A DNA stretch of 64,000 nt from Hippea sp. KM1 (GTDB lineage Bacteria; Campylobacterota_A; Desulfurellia; Desulfurellales; Hippeaceae): the NCBI RefSeq assembly GCF_000526195.1, contig NZ_JAFP01000001.1, forward strand, positions 1,493,501 to 1,557,500, in the 5' to 3' direction. The notes under the pieces were generated by a model that saw only the letters and a program-made list of their open reading frames with translations, had not been told where the DNA came from and searched no databases. The translations under genes were made by a program, and so were the position numbers. Of the stretch, positions 16,443 through 25,009 are shown one piece after another (within the stretch, counting starts at the first letter, position 1; the number at the start of each line of letters is the position of its first letter).

Positions 16443-17243
16443 CTATCTAACCACCAGAAATGCATTCTTCTCATCCCTTCTTAAGATGGCCTCCGTTGTG
16501 CTGCCCAACACCATCTCAAGAAGCTTGGACTTCGCATAAGCACCCATGCAAACAAGGGGTCTCTCCCTTTGGCTTATAAACCCCTCCAAACCATCCACAA
16601 CAGTATCGCTTTCAACCATCCCCACACCGTCTATCTGAGGGAGAGGGGCCTTTGATTTGACATGGACACAACTTAGGTTTACACCAAAAAGCCTGGATAA
16701 TTCCAAGGCCATGTTGTAAGCCCTCATGGACGGTTCCCTGGAATCCACACAGGCTATCACCTCTTTAAAGGTATAAAAGTGTTTCGGTGCAACGAACAGG
16801 GGCTTATGCACCCTTCTTAAAACGGTTTCTGCAACACCGCCCAATATACCCTTCTCATACTGCTCATTAACACCCTTCTTGCCTATAACAACCAAATCGT
16901 AATCCTTGGCAAGATCCACTATGACATTGGGAACAACCCCAAACTCCATATAGGATTTAAAATCAACATTGTATTCCTCAGCTATGCTTCTAAAGGCACT
17001 CAATATATTCTCGCCCTTCTGTTTCAAAACATCTCTGACTTTGGATGAAAAGTCTATGAAAGGCTCAAGCCCCAAAGCCCCGCTTATATCATACATGAAC
17101 GGCCCTTCCAACTGGACTATGTCGATCACATGCAAACCCGTTATGTTTGCTTTAAGGGCCCTTGCAAGATATGCAGAAAACCTCATAACACTAACGCCGT
17201 AATCGCTTGAATCCACGCATGCAAGTATATTCTTAATCTCCAT
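16443..17243 (-). CDS. Tandem universal stress protein (two UspA domains)
   Basis: A 266-residue protein of two UspA domains (about residues 1-150 and 155-266). The first has VVIGKKGVNEQYEKGILGGV, close to the ATP-binding G-2X-G-9X-G(S/T) pattern; the second ends in VLGSTTEAILRR. ATP binding is therefore plausible in both. Universal stress proteins are cytoplasmic and respond to starvation or energy stress. The start overlaps the ftsH 3' end by 11 bases, coupling it to that protease gene. Confidence 0.88.
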   Translation of the reverse strand: MEIKNILACVDSSDYGVSVMRFSAYLARALKANITGLHVIDIVQLEGPFMYDISGALGLEPFIDFSSKVRDVLKQKGENILSAFRSIAEEYNVDFKSYMEFGVVPNVIVDLAKDYDLVVIGKKGVNEQYEKGILGGVAETVLRRVHKPLFVAPKHFYTFKEVIACVDSREPSMRAYNMALELSRLFGVNLSCVHVKSKAPLPQIDGVGMVESDTVVDGLEGFISQRERPLVCMGAYAKSKLLEMVLGSTTEAILRRDEKNAFLVVR

Positions 17244-19074
17244 TGTCTCCCTCCATTATATTCTTCAATTCATCCTCGTTTATTACCTCTTTCGTTAACA
17301 ATTCAGAGGCAAGCATCTTTAGCTTATCCTTATGGGTTAGAAGCAGTTCCTTCGCCTTTGCATAGCACTCACCCATGATTTTAGCCACCTCTTCATCAAC
17401 CAACTGCTTGGTTCTCTCGCTGATCTTGTTATCCTGGCTTATTATACCCTCACTGGTTAAAAACCTACCACCAGACCTCTCCTCAAGGACAACAAGCCCT
17501 ATCTCCTCATCCATACCAAACTGCGTAATCAACGCCCTGACAATATCGGTCGCCCTCGATAGGTCATTCTGAGCACCCGTTGATACACTGCCAAAGATAA
17601 TCTCCTCAGCAGCCCTTCCACCTAAAAGCGTTACAACCTTATCCAGCATCTCCTCTTTTGTTAGAAGGTATTTATCATCCACAGGCAGCTGCTGCGTATA
17701 ACCCAAAGCAGAAAGCCCCCGTGGTATAATGGATATCTTATGAACCGGATCGGCCCCTGGCAAAAGATAGGCGCATATGGCATGACCCGATTCATGGTAT
17801 GCCACCCTCTTCTTCTCCTCCTCGGATATAACCTTATTCTTCTTTTTAAGACCAGCTATCTGCCTTTCGATAGCCTCCTCAAAATGCTCCATATAGACTG
17901 CATCCCTGTTTTCCCTTGCCGCCAACAAAGCCGCCTCGTTAACTATATTGGCAATGTCAGCCCCCACAAGGCCCGGGGTCATCTGCGCCAGCTTCTTAAC
18001 ATCAACATCCGGGCTGATCTTGATCTTTTTGATGTGAACCCTGAATATAGCCTCCCTGCCCTTCACATCTGGCTTATCCACTATGATCTGCCTATCAAAC
18101 CGCCCCGGCCTTAACAGGGCTGGATCCAAAATCTCCGGCCTGTTTGTTGCAGCCATTATGATAACACCCTTGGATGAATCGAAACCATCCATCTCTGCAA
18201 GCAACTGATTTAGCGTTTGCTCCCTCTCGTCGTTGCTGGTTAATGAGTTAAATGCCCTGCTTTTGCCTATGGCATCTATCTCATCGATAAACACGATACA
18301 GGGGGATAGCTTCTTTGCCTCGTTGAATAGATCCCTTACCCTACTTGCACCAACACCAACAAACATCTCTATAAATTCAGAGCCACTTATGCTTATGAAC
18401 GGAACCCCCGCCTCACCGGCTGTGGCCTTCGCAAACAGGGTTTTACCTACACCGGGTGCGCCGACCAACAAAACCCCCTTTGGCGCCCTTCCGCCCAACC
18501 TTTGGTATTTCTGAGGGTCTTTGAGGTATTCAACTATCTCCCGGATCTCCTGTTTTGCCTCATCTGCTCCTGCAACATCGGAAAATTTAACATCGGGCTT
18601 CTCATTCAGATAAACCTTAAATCGCCCCTTGCCAAAGCCAAACAGGCCACCGCTTGTGCCCCTCATCTTCTTTGTCATTAACCACCATATAAAAAACAGA
18701 AAACCAAAGGGCAAGATCCATCCGAATATGAGATTGGTCAACCATGTATTGGTTATCTTACCGGAAAAATCAACATGGTGAGCCTCAAGGTCCTTAATCA
18801 AATCCGGATCGTTAACCGCAACGGTGATAAACCTCCTCTTCTTGCCGTTTTTATCGATATAAATACCCTTTATGTATTTTTCAGATATACTGCAGCTTTT
18901 TACCTTGTCTTTGTTTATAAGTTCCTTGAATTGGGAATACGATATCTCCACGCTCTGCTGGGTTGTAAAATACTGATACATATAGAACATAAAAAACGCT
19001 ATCAAAATGTATATCAGCAAAAACTTGGAAAAGTTATTAAAACCCTTTAATTGTTTATCGTTGTTATTATCCAT
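17233..19074 (-). CDS. ftsH: ATP-dependent membrane zinc protease FtsH
   Basis: A 613-residue FtsH, membrane-anchored by two helices (about residues 15-35 and 110-132) with a small periplasmic domain between. The AAA module has Walker A GAPGVGKTLFAKA near residue 205, Walker B IVFIDEIDAIG and the second region of homology (NRPEILDPALLRPGRFDRQI). The M41 protease domain carries the zinc motif HESGH. It degrades damaged membrane proteins and selected cytoplasmic regulators. It begins 6 bases after the bamB-like gene ends. Confidence 0.96.
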   Translation of the reverse strand: MDNNNDKQLKGFNNFSKFLLIYILIAFFMFYMYQYFTTQQSVEISYSQFKELINKDKVKSCSISEKYIKGIYIDKNGKKRRFITVAVNDPDLIKDLEAHHVDFSGKITNTWLTNLIFGWILPFGFLFFIWWLMTKKMRGTSGGLFGFGKGRFKVYLNEKPDVKFSDVAGADEAKQEIREIVEYLKDPQKYQRLGGRAPKGVLLVGAPGVGKTLFAKATAGEAGVPFISISGSEFIEMFVGVGASRVRDLFNEAKKLSPCIVFIDEIDAIGKSRAFNSLTSNDEREQTLNQLLAEMDGFDSSKGVIIMAATNRPEILDPALLRPGRFDRQIIVDKPDVKGREAIFRVHIKKIKISPDVDVKKLAQMTPGLVGADIANIVNEAALLAARENRDAVYMEHFEEAIERQIAGLKKKNKVISEEEKKRVAYHESGHAICAYLLPGADPVHKISIIPRGLSALGYTQQLPVDDKYLLTKEEMLDKVVTLLGGRAAEEIIFGSVSTGAQNDLSRATDIVRALITQFGMDEEIGLVVLEERSGGRFLTSEGIISQDNKISERTKQLVDEEVAKIMGECYAKAKELLLTHKDKLKMLASELLTKEVINEDELKNIMEGDNGD

Positions 19075-19080
19075 AACTAA

Positions 19081-20202
19081 TTACTTAGAAAAAATGGAGT
19101 AAATTTCACCATCCCGTGAAACAACAAACAGCTTCTTGTGGGCATAGAGCATGGGGCTGCTAAATTCATCCCCTAAATCCTTTATATCCATAATCCTGCC
19201 GCTTAGATAGTCCAGCGCCACCAATTTGCCCTCTTCCGAAAGCGCAAATACAACCTTACCCACAACCCTTATCGAATATATGTTGCCCTGCTCGCTCAGC
19301 CTCGTTCTCCATATGGTTTCTCCTCCACTCTCATCCAGGCAGCAGACAGCACCTTCCTGATCGGCTAAATACAGACCAAAAATACTCTTATCGAGGTTGG
19401 AGTATGTTGAAATCTTCCTCTTCCAGATAAGTGAACCGTCTTCTTTGCTTACAGCCTCTGTATATCCGTTTACGCTTGTTATATAAATCCTCTCTGTGCT
19501 GCCCTGCGGGGTTGTATCGCTGTCTATAAACATACTGCCCTCACCGACCTGAGCCTCCCAAACCTGATCCCCTCTATAGGAAACCTTATCCACGCTTCCA
19601 TCATCAAAACCCACATACAACCCATCATCACCAAACAAGATGCCAGATACACCCCTTATATCCAGCATGTTATATTCACCATGCACATACTTCCACACCA
19701 CCGCCAGATTATCCTCATTTAGGCAATAGAGTGTATCGTTTTCGAGGGTGATATAGAGTTTTCCACTCCTTGCGTATATACGCCCCAAAACGGGGAAACC
19801 AAACTGCCTTTTTGCAACAACCTTACCACTTCTTATATCCACCTTATAAAGCCTACCCTTGTTTGTCCCGACAAATAGATAACCACCATCGACTGCCACG
19901 GATGACTCTATCGGCTCATCATTAAACTCCACCACAAGCCTCTTTCTCTGCCTTGATGGGTCTATCTGATACACCTCACCATCCAAATTGCCCACATAGA
20001 GAAACCCATCTGCATATGTAAGCATGGCCTTATACCCAACATCACCCACATCTGCAATGGTGGAATACTCAAGTGGCGGTGCAAGCGGTTGTGAGAGCTT
20101 TTTATGCTCCTCCACCTTCAAGATCAAATGGTTAGAACTCGAACAGGAAAACAACAAAAATACCACAACAACAGAAAACAGGCTAATTATTCTTTTCATC
20201 AT
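19081..20202 (-). CDS. BamB-like PQQ-repeat beta-propeller lipoprotein
   Basis: A 373-residue exported protein with a lipoprotein signal peptide (VVVFLLFSC, lipobox Cys near residue 20). The body is a PQQ-type beta-propeller: repeated blades such as VDIRSGKVVAKRQFGFPV, EDGSLIWKRKIS and DESGGETIWRTRLS. This is the architecture of BamB, the outer-membrane assembly lipoprotein, but many PQQ-repeat proteins share it, so the symbol is withheld. The start overlaps the php gene by 20 bases and has AAGGAG upstream. Confidence 0.75.
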   Translation of the reverse strand: MMKRIISLFSVVVVFLLFSCSSSNHLILKVEEHKKLSQPLAPPLEYSTIADVGDVGYKAMLTYADGFLYVGNLDGEVYQIDPSRQRKRLVVEFNDEPIESSVAVDGGYLFVGTNKGRLYKVDIRSGKVVAKRQFGFPVLGRIYARSGKLYITLENDTLYCLNEDNLAVVWKYVHGEYNMLDIRGVSGILFGDDGLYVGFDDGSVDKVSYRGDQVWEAQVGEGSMFIDSDTTPQGSTERIYITSVNGYTEAVSKEDGSLIWKRKISTYSNLDKSIFGLYLADQEGAVCCLDESGGETIWRTRLSEQGNIYSIRVVGKVVFALSEEGKLVALDYLSGRIMDIKDLGDEFSSPMLYAHKKLFVVSRDGEIYSIFSK

Positions 20203-20857
20203 ATCTCCTTCTTAAGAGTTTCTCTAACATCTCCTCCGCATACCTAAACGCCAGCTTAACCTCCCCATCGTTCATACCGCACCCTTTCAAGACAACCTCT
20301 GCAAACCTCTTTGTAATGAGATTGGAGGGGGAGTGCGTATCTGTATTGAGCATATATCTGACATTAAACTGCCTGGCCATTCTAAAGACATGCCCGTTGG
20401 TAAAGCTATGTCCACCCCTGGCGCTAATTTCCAAATAAACACCGTTTTCGGCTGCAAGCTGGGCATCGTCAGGCTCAATCAAACCGGGGTGGGCCAGTAT
20501 ATCGCAGCAGGCCTCGATGGCAGCCCTGTTGGTGCCAGAGGCCACAGGCTCCACCGGGCTTTCACCGTGCACAACAACAACCTGAGCCCCCAAGGCTTTG
20601 GCCTTACCTATGGCCTCCCCTATGAGCTGAGGGGGCACATGCGTAATCTCAACACCGTAAAACACATAAAGGCCAAAATACTTCTCAAGCCCATCGACAG
20701 CCTTTTTTAGGTTATCCAACACAAAGGACATATTGGAGAAATCCACATGGTCGGTGAATGCAATAGCCCTGTATCCTATATCCTTTGCCCTTCTTGCAAG
20801 CTCAGAGGGTATAAGCTCACCATCGCTAAACAGCGTATGCGTATGCAAATCAATCAT
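20183..20857 (-). CDS. PHP-domain phosphoesterase
   Basis: A 224-residue PHP-superfamily protein. The metal-binding pattern is clear: MIDLHTHTLFSDGELIPSEL at the N-terminus, FTDHVDFSN near residue 35, VVHGES near 97, DILAHPGLIE near 117, and NTDTHSP near 175. Family members hydrolyse phosphate esters (histidinol phosphate, oligonucleotides or nucleoside bisphosphates); which applies here is not evident. A consensus promoter ends exactly 6 bases before its ATG, so its mRNA is probably leaderless. It is the first gene of the five-gene operon ending in the LOG gene. Confidence 0.88.
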   Translation of the reverse strand: MIDLHTHTLFSDGELIPSELARRAKDIGYRAIAFTDHVDFSNMSFVLDNLKKAVDGLEKYFGLYVFYGVEITHVPPQLIGEAIGKAKALGAQVVVVHGESPVEPVASGTNRAAIEACCDILAHPGLIEPDDAQLAAENGVYLEISARGGHSFTNGHVFRMARQFNVRYMLNTDTHSPSNLITKRFAEVVLKGCGMNDGEVKLAFRYAEEMLEKLLRRRYDEKNN

Positions 20858-20863
20858 AGCGAA

Positions 20864-20892
20864 ATTTTAAGTTTTACACCCAACGGTGTCAA
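20864..20892 (-). promoter_or_regulatory. Promoter of the php-bamB-ftsH-usp operon
   Basis: TTGACA (20887-20892), a 17-base spacer and TAAAAT (20864-20869) on the minus strand. Six bases separate the -10 box from the ATG at 20857, so the predicted +1 is the A of the start codon. Confidence 0.8.
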
Positions 20893-20901
20893 GCTTATTT
20901 A

Positions 20902-20930
20902 TTGACACAAACTTAAGCTATAGTTATAAT
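20902..20930 (+). promoter_or_regulatory. Promoter of rpsA
   Basis: Perfect TTGACA (20902-20907), a 17-base spacer and TATAAT (20925-20930). The leader is about 26 bases and carries a GAGGGGGT ribosome site. It stands back to back with the php promoter, 9 bases between the -35 boxes. Confidence 0.88.
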
Positions 20931-20962
20931 GCTTAAAAATTGGAAAAGAGGGGGTCGGCATT

Positions 20963-22516
20963 ATGTCAAACGCGGAAAAGGATGTTCAAATAACACCAAA
21001 CTATGATGATGTATTTAAGAACTTTGGAAGCGGAGACATAGTAAAAGGAAAGGTAATAGACATTAGAGGGGAAGATGTCTTCGTCGATATAGGCTATAAA
21101 TCAGAGGGCATAATCAAGGCAAGGGAATTTATGGATGATGAGGGCAACCTCAATGTAAATATAGGCGATGAGGTCGAGGCCGTTTTCTTCAACAGAACGG
21201 ATCCGGACGGATTTGAGATACTATCAAAGGCGGCAGCCGACAGAATCAAGGGGTGGAACAAGGTAAAAGAGGCATACAGGGAAGGCAAAACGATAAAGGG
21301 CAAGATAAACAATGTCGTCAATGGCGGTTTTACCGTCAAGATAGATGGATTCTTAGCGTTCTTACCCGGCTCACAGGTTGAACTTAAACCCATCAAGAAT
21401 TACCAATCTTATGTGGGAAAGGAATTCGACTTTAAGGTTGTAAACATAAACGAATCAAAGAGAAACGCCGTATTGTCAAGAAAGGTGCTGCTTGAGGAAG
21501 AAGAAAGGATCAGGCAGCAGCAGCTGTGGGAGAAGATAAAAGAGGGTGCCGTATTAAAGGGGCGCATAAAGAACATAACCGATTACGGGGTTTTTATAGA
21601 TTTAGGCGGCGTTGACGGCCTGGTGCACATAACCGATATGTCATACAGCAGGGTAAACCACCCATCCGACATAGTCAGCCTCGATGAGGAGGTTGAGGTA
21701 AAGATCATAAAGATAGAGGAAAGCGAAGGGAAAAAGAAGATATACTTAGGCATGAAACAGCTAACCAAGGATCCATGGGAAGACATAGAGGAGAAATTCA
21801 GCGTCGGCGATATAGTAAAAGGGAAAATCGTAAATATAGTGGATTATGGCCTGTTTGTTGAGATAGACAAGGGTATTGAGGGTTTGGTGCACAAAAGCGA
21901 GATAAGCTATGACAAATACCCACCAAAATTCGAAGAGACATACTCCATCGGCGATGAGGTGGAGGTAAAGATAACAAACATAGACAAGGAAAACAGAAGG
22001 ATGTCCCTATCCATCAAGCAAACAAAGCCCTATCCATGGGATAATATAGACGAAAGATACAAGCCTGAGGATATAGTCGAAGGAACGATAACGGGCATAA
22101 AGGACTTCGGTGTATTTGTAAAACTGGAAGAGGGGGTTGAGGGCTTGATTCACGAAAACGACTTATCGTGGGATAAGGACGACAAACCCCAACTGAACAT
22201 AGGCGATAAGATACAGGCAAAGGTTTTAAGCATCGACAAAGAGAAAGAGAGGATAGCCTTAGGCCTAAAACAGCTAACCAAAGACCCGTGGGAGGATATA
22301 GACAAGAAATACGCCCCGGGTGATGAGATAGAGGTTAAGGTTGTAAGCGTAAAGAACTTTGGGGCTTTCGTAAAGATAGACAAGGGCATAGAGAGTCTGG
22401 TGCCAAAAAGCGAGTTTAATAACTTACAGCCCCAGCCCAACACAACAGCAAGGGTTAGAATCATAAGGATAGAGAAGGACAAAAAGAGGCTTATATCAAG
22501 CTTTATAAACGACTAA
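20963..22516 (+). CDS. rpsA: 30S ribosomal protein S1
   Basis: A 517-residue protein with six S1 (OB-fold) domains, recognised by repeated blocks such as GRIKNITDYGVFIDLGGVDG, GKIVNIVDYGLFVEIDKGIE and GTITGIKDFGVFVKLEEGVE. Linkers KQLTKDPWEDI recur three times. The N-terminal two domains bind the ribosome (S2) and the last four bind mRNA. Length is slightly below E. coli S1 (557) with all domains present. It has a strong near-consensus promoter and probably heads an operon with sppA. Confidence 0.95.
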   Translation: MSNAEKDVQITPNYDDVFKNFGSGDIVKGKVIDIRGEDVFVDIGYKSEGIIKAREFMDDEGNLNVNIGDEVEAVFFNRTDPDGFEILSKAAADRIKGWNKVKEAYREGKTIKGKINNVVNGGFTVKIDGFLAFLPGSQVELKPIKNYQSYVGKEFDFKVVNINESKRNAVLSRKVLLEEEERIRQQQLWEKIKEGAVLKGRIKNITDYGVFIDLGGVDGLVHITDMSYSRVNHPSDIVSLDEEVEVKIIKIEESEGKKKIYLGMKQLTKDPWEDIEEKFSVGDIVKGKIVNIVDYGLFVEIDKGIEGLVHKSEISYDKYPPKFEETYSIGDEVEVKITNIDKENRRMSLSIKQTKPYPWDNIDERYKPEDIVEGTITGIKDFGVFVKLEEGVEGLIHENDLSWDKDDKPQLNIGDKIQAKVLSIDKEKERIALGLKQLTKDPWEDIDKKYAPGDEIEVKVVSVKNFGAFVKIDKGIESLVPKSEFNNLQPQPNTTARVRIIRIEKDKKRLISSFIND

Positions 22517-22527
22517 CATAAAAATTA

Positions 22528-23367
22528 ATGACAAAGAAGATCATCATAACGGTATTTGTTATTGCTATACTGCTGTTTTTGGGAAATGTGGTTTATTTTG
22601 CCTTCAGGGTGCCCAATGTTGCCCTTTTATCCCTAAACGGTATAATTACACAGAACAGGGCCGATGAGCTCATAAGGGCAATAAAAAACATAGAGAAATC
22701 AAAAAACATAAAGGCCGTACTGATAAAGATAAACTCCCCCGGCGGTGAGGCCGTATCCAGCCAGAGGATATATCTATCGATAAGAAAGCTATCAAAAACA
22801 AAGCCGGTGGTTTCGCTTATAGAAACCACCGGTGCAAGCGGTGCATACTATGCCGCATGTGGCGCCAACAGGATCGTTTGCTATCCCGCATCCGTTGTGG
22901 GGAGTATAGGCGTTATCTTTGAAAGCATAAACATAGCCCAACTATCGAAAAAATTAGGCATAAAGGCATTTATAGTAAAAAGCGGCAAGCTAAAGGATGC
23001 GGCAAACCCCTTTAAAGAGCCAACGCAGAACGACAGGGAGATGATAAAAAGCCTTGTCGATGACATATACAACGAATTCTTAGAGGATGTATCAAAGAGC
23101 AGGGGGATACCCAAAAACAAACTAAAACGGTATGCCAACGGCGCGGTATATAGCGGAAAAACCGCATTAAAGATCGGATTGGTGGACTCTATCGGCGGAG
23201 AGGAAGAGGCAAAGATGTATATAAAAAAACTCGCCCACATCAAACACATAAGGTTTGAAAGATTCAACAACGACAGCCTGAAGGCTGCCAAGATTATAAA
23301 GGGCATAGGGTTTATAGATAACCTTGAATTACTCAAGATACCCTCTGTAAAAGCCGTATTTCAATGA
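22528..23367 (+). CDS. sppA: Signal peptide peptidase SppA, short form
   Basis: A 279-residue S49-family peptidase with one N-terminal membrane helix (residues 5-25). Motifs are INSPGGEAVSSQRIY, the catalytic Ser in TTGASGAYYAACGANRI near residue 105, and the catalytic Lys in KSGKLKDAANPFKEPTQNDR near 155. This is the single-domain form that works as an oligomer (like Bacillus SppA), degrading cleaved signal peptides in the membrane. It starts 11 bases after rpsA with no strong ribosome site and overlaps the next gene by ATGA. Confidence 0.92.
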   Translation: MTKKIIITVFVIAILLFLGNVVYFAFRVPNVALLSLNGIITQNRADELIRAIKNIEKSKNIKAVLIKINSPGGEAVSSQRIYLSIRKLSKTKPVVSLIETTGASGAYYAACGANRIVCYPASVVGSIGVIFESINIAQLSKKLGIKAFIVKSGKLKDAANPFKEPTQNDREMIKSLVDDIYNEFLEDVSKSRGIPKNKLKRYANGAVYSGKTALKIGLVDSIGGEEEAKMYIKKLAHIKHIRFERFNNDSLKAAKIIKGIGFIDNLELLKIPSVKAVFQ

Positions 23368-24325
23368 TAGATATAAACCTAATCAAAAACCAACTGCCCA
23401 CAAAGATAGACCTGCCGGCTTCAATAAAGCTGAAGCAGAGGATTCTGATATTCTCCATTATAGGACTGGCCATACTCATGCTTCTGCCTGCAGGCTACTA
23501 CACATCAAAACTGATAAAAACAACAAAGGCGCCTCAGAAAAAGATAACAGTTCAAAAAGAGGAACATATAGAAAGCAAACAAAAAGAGGAAAAAACTACA
23601 GAAGTAAAAGAACATAAAGAAGAACACAAGCAAAAACACCCGATTAACCACAAACAAAAAGAGACTGTCCATAAAGAGGAAAAACCCCTAAAAGCTGAAG
23701 AAGAACATCAAAAACCTGCACAAACGCATATAGCTTTACCGCCTCAGGATGCACTGTTTAAGATAGAAATTGCATTGGAGGATATACCCCAAAACACATT
23801 CAAGGACAACCTGTCGCAACTGCCGCCACTACCAAAAAGCCTAAAACCCCAGATACAGCCAAAGGACAACAAGACAACAAAAAAGGCCCCATCGCCGTTT
23901 TATGAGGTAAAAATAAAGACATACAGGGAGAAACAGCTCAAGGCGTTATTGAAAAAACTCAATGTAAGCTACAAGGAAAAAGCAAAAAAAATAAAAGCCT
24001 CAACAAAATACGACATATATGTTGGTGGCTTATACAGCTACCCAGATACGCTAAAATTCGCAAACATACTAAAAAGCAAGGGTTATAAGGTATATTCAAT
24101 AACGAACATCAACCTGTTGTTTTATGTATGCGTAGATAAAATGGTGAACAAAAACAAGGCATACGCCTACAAAAAAGCGTGGTCTAAAACAAAATTCAAG
24201 ATAATACTAAAGAAGAGATACACAAAGAAAACCCTCTATGAGTTCACATTCACAACAACAGATAAAACCATCATTAAAACCTTGAAAAAAAATGGCTTTT
24301 GGCCTATAATCAGGCTCATAAAGAA

Positions 24326-24335
<10 letters not shown>
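23364..24335 (+). CDS. Membrane-anchored Lys/Glu-rich protein with SPOR-like C-terminal region
   Basis: A 323-residue protein with one transmembrane helix (about residues 27-47), a long Lys/Glu/His-rich low-complexity linker (about 55-125) and a C-terminal part where YDIYVGGLYSYPDTLKFANI and SKGYKVYSITN resemble the GxYxxxxxA pattern of SPOR domains, which bind denuded peptidoglycan. The topology (short cytoplasmic N-terminus, periplasmic spacer, SPOR-like tip) fits a septal or envelope protein. Family assignment is tentative. It overlaps sppA by ATGA, and its TAG stop lies inside the tRNA-Pro gene. Confidence 0.6.
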
Positions 24336-24403
<68 letters not shown>

Positions 24404-24473
24404 TCTTTAATTCTTGTCGTAAAGTCATTTTCCGAAATTGGTAGTTTTTAACAATCAGGGGTTAACATCGGTT

Positions 24474-24495
24474 TTTATACCCTATTTATACCCTA
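24474..24495. repeat. Perfect 11-bp tandem repeat downstream of tRNA-Pro
   Basis: TTTATACCCTA occurs twice in direct succession (24474-24484 and 24485-24495), about 70 bases after the tRNA 3' end. Short direct repeats beside a tRNA gene are reminiscent of integrase arm-type sites, but no integrase is present. Confidence 0.6.
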
Positions 24496-24559
24496 ACTTT
24501 TGAAAATGCTTTCCTTATAGCTTTTTAAAAAACGCTTATCCCACTTTTTGGGATGTATG

Positions 24560-24790
24560 TAGTTTTATAGGCTCAGATGAGAGTTGCCAGAATGCCCCTG
24601 TAGGGGGCACTATGCGATGCAGGTGGAACAGAAGGCGTATGCGCACCCAAAAGCCGAACCGCCGGCATTATAAGTTGTGTATGCCGTGGGCAAGCCACAC
24701 AAAGCACATAAATGTAAAGAAGGCTGCAGGCGGTCGCCCGTTAAGAACCAATGTCTAAAACCCCGGGGGGCCAAGCCCCGATGGCAACAT
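24560..24790 (+). other. GC-rich structured island, possible ncRNA or IS200/IS605-type right end (omega-RNA-like)
   Basis: In the 606 bases between tRNA-Pro and cstA, a block of about 230 bases is much richer in G+C than its flanks and full of hairpins: TGCCCC/GGGGCA (24593-24598/24604-24609), CGGCAT/ATGCCG (24663-24668/24681-24686), GTGG/CCAC just after, and CGGGG/CCCCG near 24764-24780. In an AT-leaning genome this suggests structured RNA. The text GAATGCCCCTGTAGGGGG and the terminal GGGGC-CAA-GCCCC hairpin remind me of the tnpB-distal end of IS200/IS605 elements, which encodes the guide-like omega RNA, but no tnpB or tnpA is near. An open frame of about 85 codons crosses it without a start codon. 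No Rfam class is recognised with confidence. Confidence 0.45.
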
Positions 24791-24924
24791 TAATTACATC
24801 CCATTACATTTATTTATATTAAACCAAACAATCAATCGCTATTTTCTCCCCTCAAACCGTATAGTTGGCCTTAAGTTGCTTACTTAGCTGTATTTATTAT
24901 TCTGTAATATTTTTTAATTTATTA

Positions 24925-24952
24925 TTGATTTTTCCTCTCTTAGTAGTAAAAT
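24925..24952 (+). promoter_or_regulatory. Promoter of the cstA operon
   Basis: TTGATT (24925-24930), a 16-base spacer and TAAAAT (24947-24952). The leader of about 50 bases contains an imperfect hairpin (GGGTGAACA with TGTTTAACCC, 24958-24983) and a strong GAGGGGAGG ribosome site before the ATG at 25010. Confidence 0.6.
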
Positions 24953-25009
24953 GGCCAGGGTGAACAGGGATTCTTGTTTAACCCAACAATCTTTTTGAGG
25001 GGAGGTATT

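Noticed and set aside
24404..24560. Possible integrase attachment site or prophage edge after tRNA-Pro
   Set aside because: No integrase, no second copy of the tRNA 3' end in the window; only the tandem repeat is reported.
24500..24757. Start-less frame of about 85 codons through the GC-rich island
   Set aside because: No start codon at the front, frequent Arg/Cys/Trp composition of structured RNA and no recognised domain; kept only as support for an RNA or transposon-end reading.
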